7,054 bases of DNA from an uncultured Prevotellaceae bacterium (GTDB lineage Bacteria > Bacteroidota > Bacteroidia > Bacteroidales > Muribaculaceae). Both the position numbers and the translations under genes were made by a program. Below are positions 6,500-7,054 of this stretch, in pieces; the stretch's first letter is position 1; each line of letters starts with the position of its first letter. Location: positions 1 through 7,054 of the forward strand of contig CAMYCE010000109.1 in NCBI GenBank assembly GCA_947254205.1, given 5' to 3'. The notes under the pieces were generated by a model that saw only the letters and a program-made list of their open reading frames with translations, was not told the origin of the DNA and did not search any database.

Positions 6500-7054
6500 T
6501 TAATAGTTTGTGATAAGAACCTCTTGCGATTCTGCCTTTTTGGATTTTTTCTGATAGTTGCTATAATGATAATCCATGAAAAGCTCATGAACATTATAGT
6601 TATGAAGTTCTATCCACTCTTTAAGGAGTGTGTTTTCCTTTCCCTCATGCTGGAGGACATTGCTAAGCGCGAATCTTATTTCTCTTCGGCTTAAATTGTC
6701 AAGAATATCCAGCAAATCACGTTCGTCCTGTTCATTCCAACCATCCTTCTCATTATACGTTGCAGTAGTAATCAAATAAGGAGGATCACAGTAAACCAAA
6801 CTATTCTGTGTTAGCCCATTAAAATCAAATTTTCTAAAATCCTTTGTTTGAAATTCACAATCTTGAAGTCGTAAAGCATCCAAGAATTTTACAAGTTTGG
6901 CTTCAATGGCAGTATTGAAATCTCGCTTACCTACAGGTAGGTTAAATTCACCATTATCATTAAAACGCAACTGATTATTAAATCCGAACAAAATTAGAGT
7001 ATATAACAATATATAGTATTGGTTATCCTTTTTGGGGTAGTTATTAAACCTATC
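6500..7054 (-). CDS. D12-class adenine-N6 DNA methyltransferase, C-terminal part (partial)
   Basis: This S-adenosylmethionine-dependent enzyme methylates adenine in a specific DNA site and so protects host DNA from the adjacent endonuclease. The reading frame stays open to the right edge, so the 184 residues seen are the C-terminal part and the true start lies outside; the TTG codon at 7009 is internal. Early in the visible part comes the Dam-like segment FGFNNQLRFNDNGEFNLPVGK. The catalytic motif IV is DPPY (bases 6776-6787) in the context LVYCDPPYLITTATYN. Next comes the helix WNEQDERDLLDILDNL, then FALSNV and the C-terminal EVLITNY, which are typical of the D12 (Dam/DpnM) class. The SAM-binding FxGxG motif would lie in the missing N-terminal part. 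The stop codon is 12 bases before the endonuclease ATG. Sites of AlwI-family enzymes are asymmetric, so a second methyltransferase or fused domain could exist further upstream. Confidence 0.88.
   Translation of the reverse strand, partial: DRFNNYPKKDNQYYILLYTLILFGFNNQLRFNDNGEFNLPVGKRDFNTAIEAKLVKFLDALRLQDCEFQTKDFRKFDFNGLTQNSLVYCDPPYLITTATYNEKDGWNEQDERDLLDILDNLSRREIRFALSNVLQHEGKENTLLKEWIELHNYNVHELFMDYHYSNYQKKSKKAESQEVLITNY

Noticed and set aside
7007..7009. TTG at 7009 as the methyltransferase start
   Set aside because: The frame is open beyond it to the window edge and the upstream residues continue the D12 family pattern, so the gene is simply truncated by the window.

Overview
The window comes from a Bacteroidales-type bacterium (phylum Bacteroidota). 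The evidence is a PorV-like outer-membrane protein of the type IX secretion system, which is confined to this phylum. The start codons also have AT-rich leaders without Shine-Dalgarno boxes, and the argS leader has TAnnTTTG-type promoter hexamers. A gut family such as Muribaculaceae is plausible but not shown. All five supported genes lie on the minus strand, so transcription runs from right to left.

Right part (4427-7054): a two-gene type II restriction-modification unit. It holds the C-terminal 184 residues of a D12-class adenine-N6 DNA methyltransferase, cut by the window edge. Twelve bases downstream is a 686-residue protein with the catalytic pattern of the AlwI/PleI/MlyI/N.BstNBI endonuclease family. 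The pair is visibly richer in A+T than the genes beside it and looks acquired.

Middle (1687-4295): housekeeping genes argS (arginyl-tRNA synthetase) and a Bax inhibitor-1/YccA family membrane protein, 77 bases apart and closed by a strong intrinsic terminator at 1612-1658.

Left part (1-1686): porV (71-1246), with a 440-base non-coding region upstream. This region holds two tandem 19-base repeats and a 191-base foldback element (1415-1605). The element's two arms pair along almost its whole length, around a GTTTAGC-GG-GCTAAAC apex. A second copy of its right end (50 of 51 bases identical) lies at 1-54, just past the 3' end of porV. The element therefore looks dispersed and lies beyond gene 3' ends. 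It is the least explained structure in the window.

I found no RNA gene, CRISPR array, transposase or convincing plus-strand gene.
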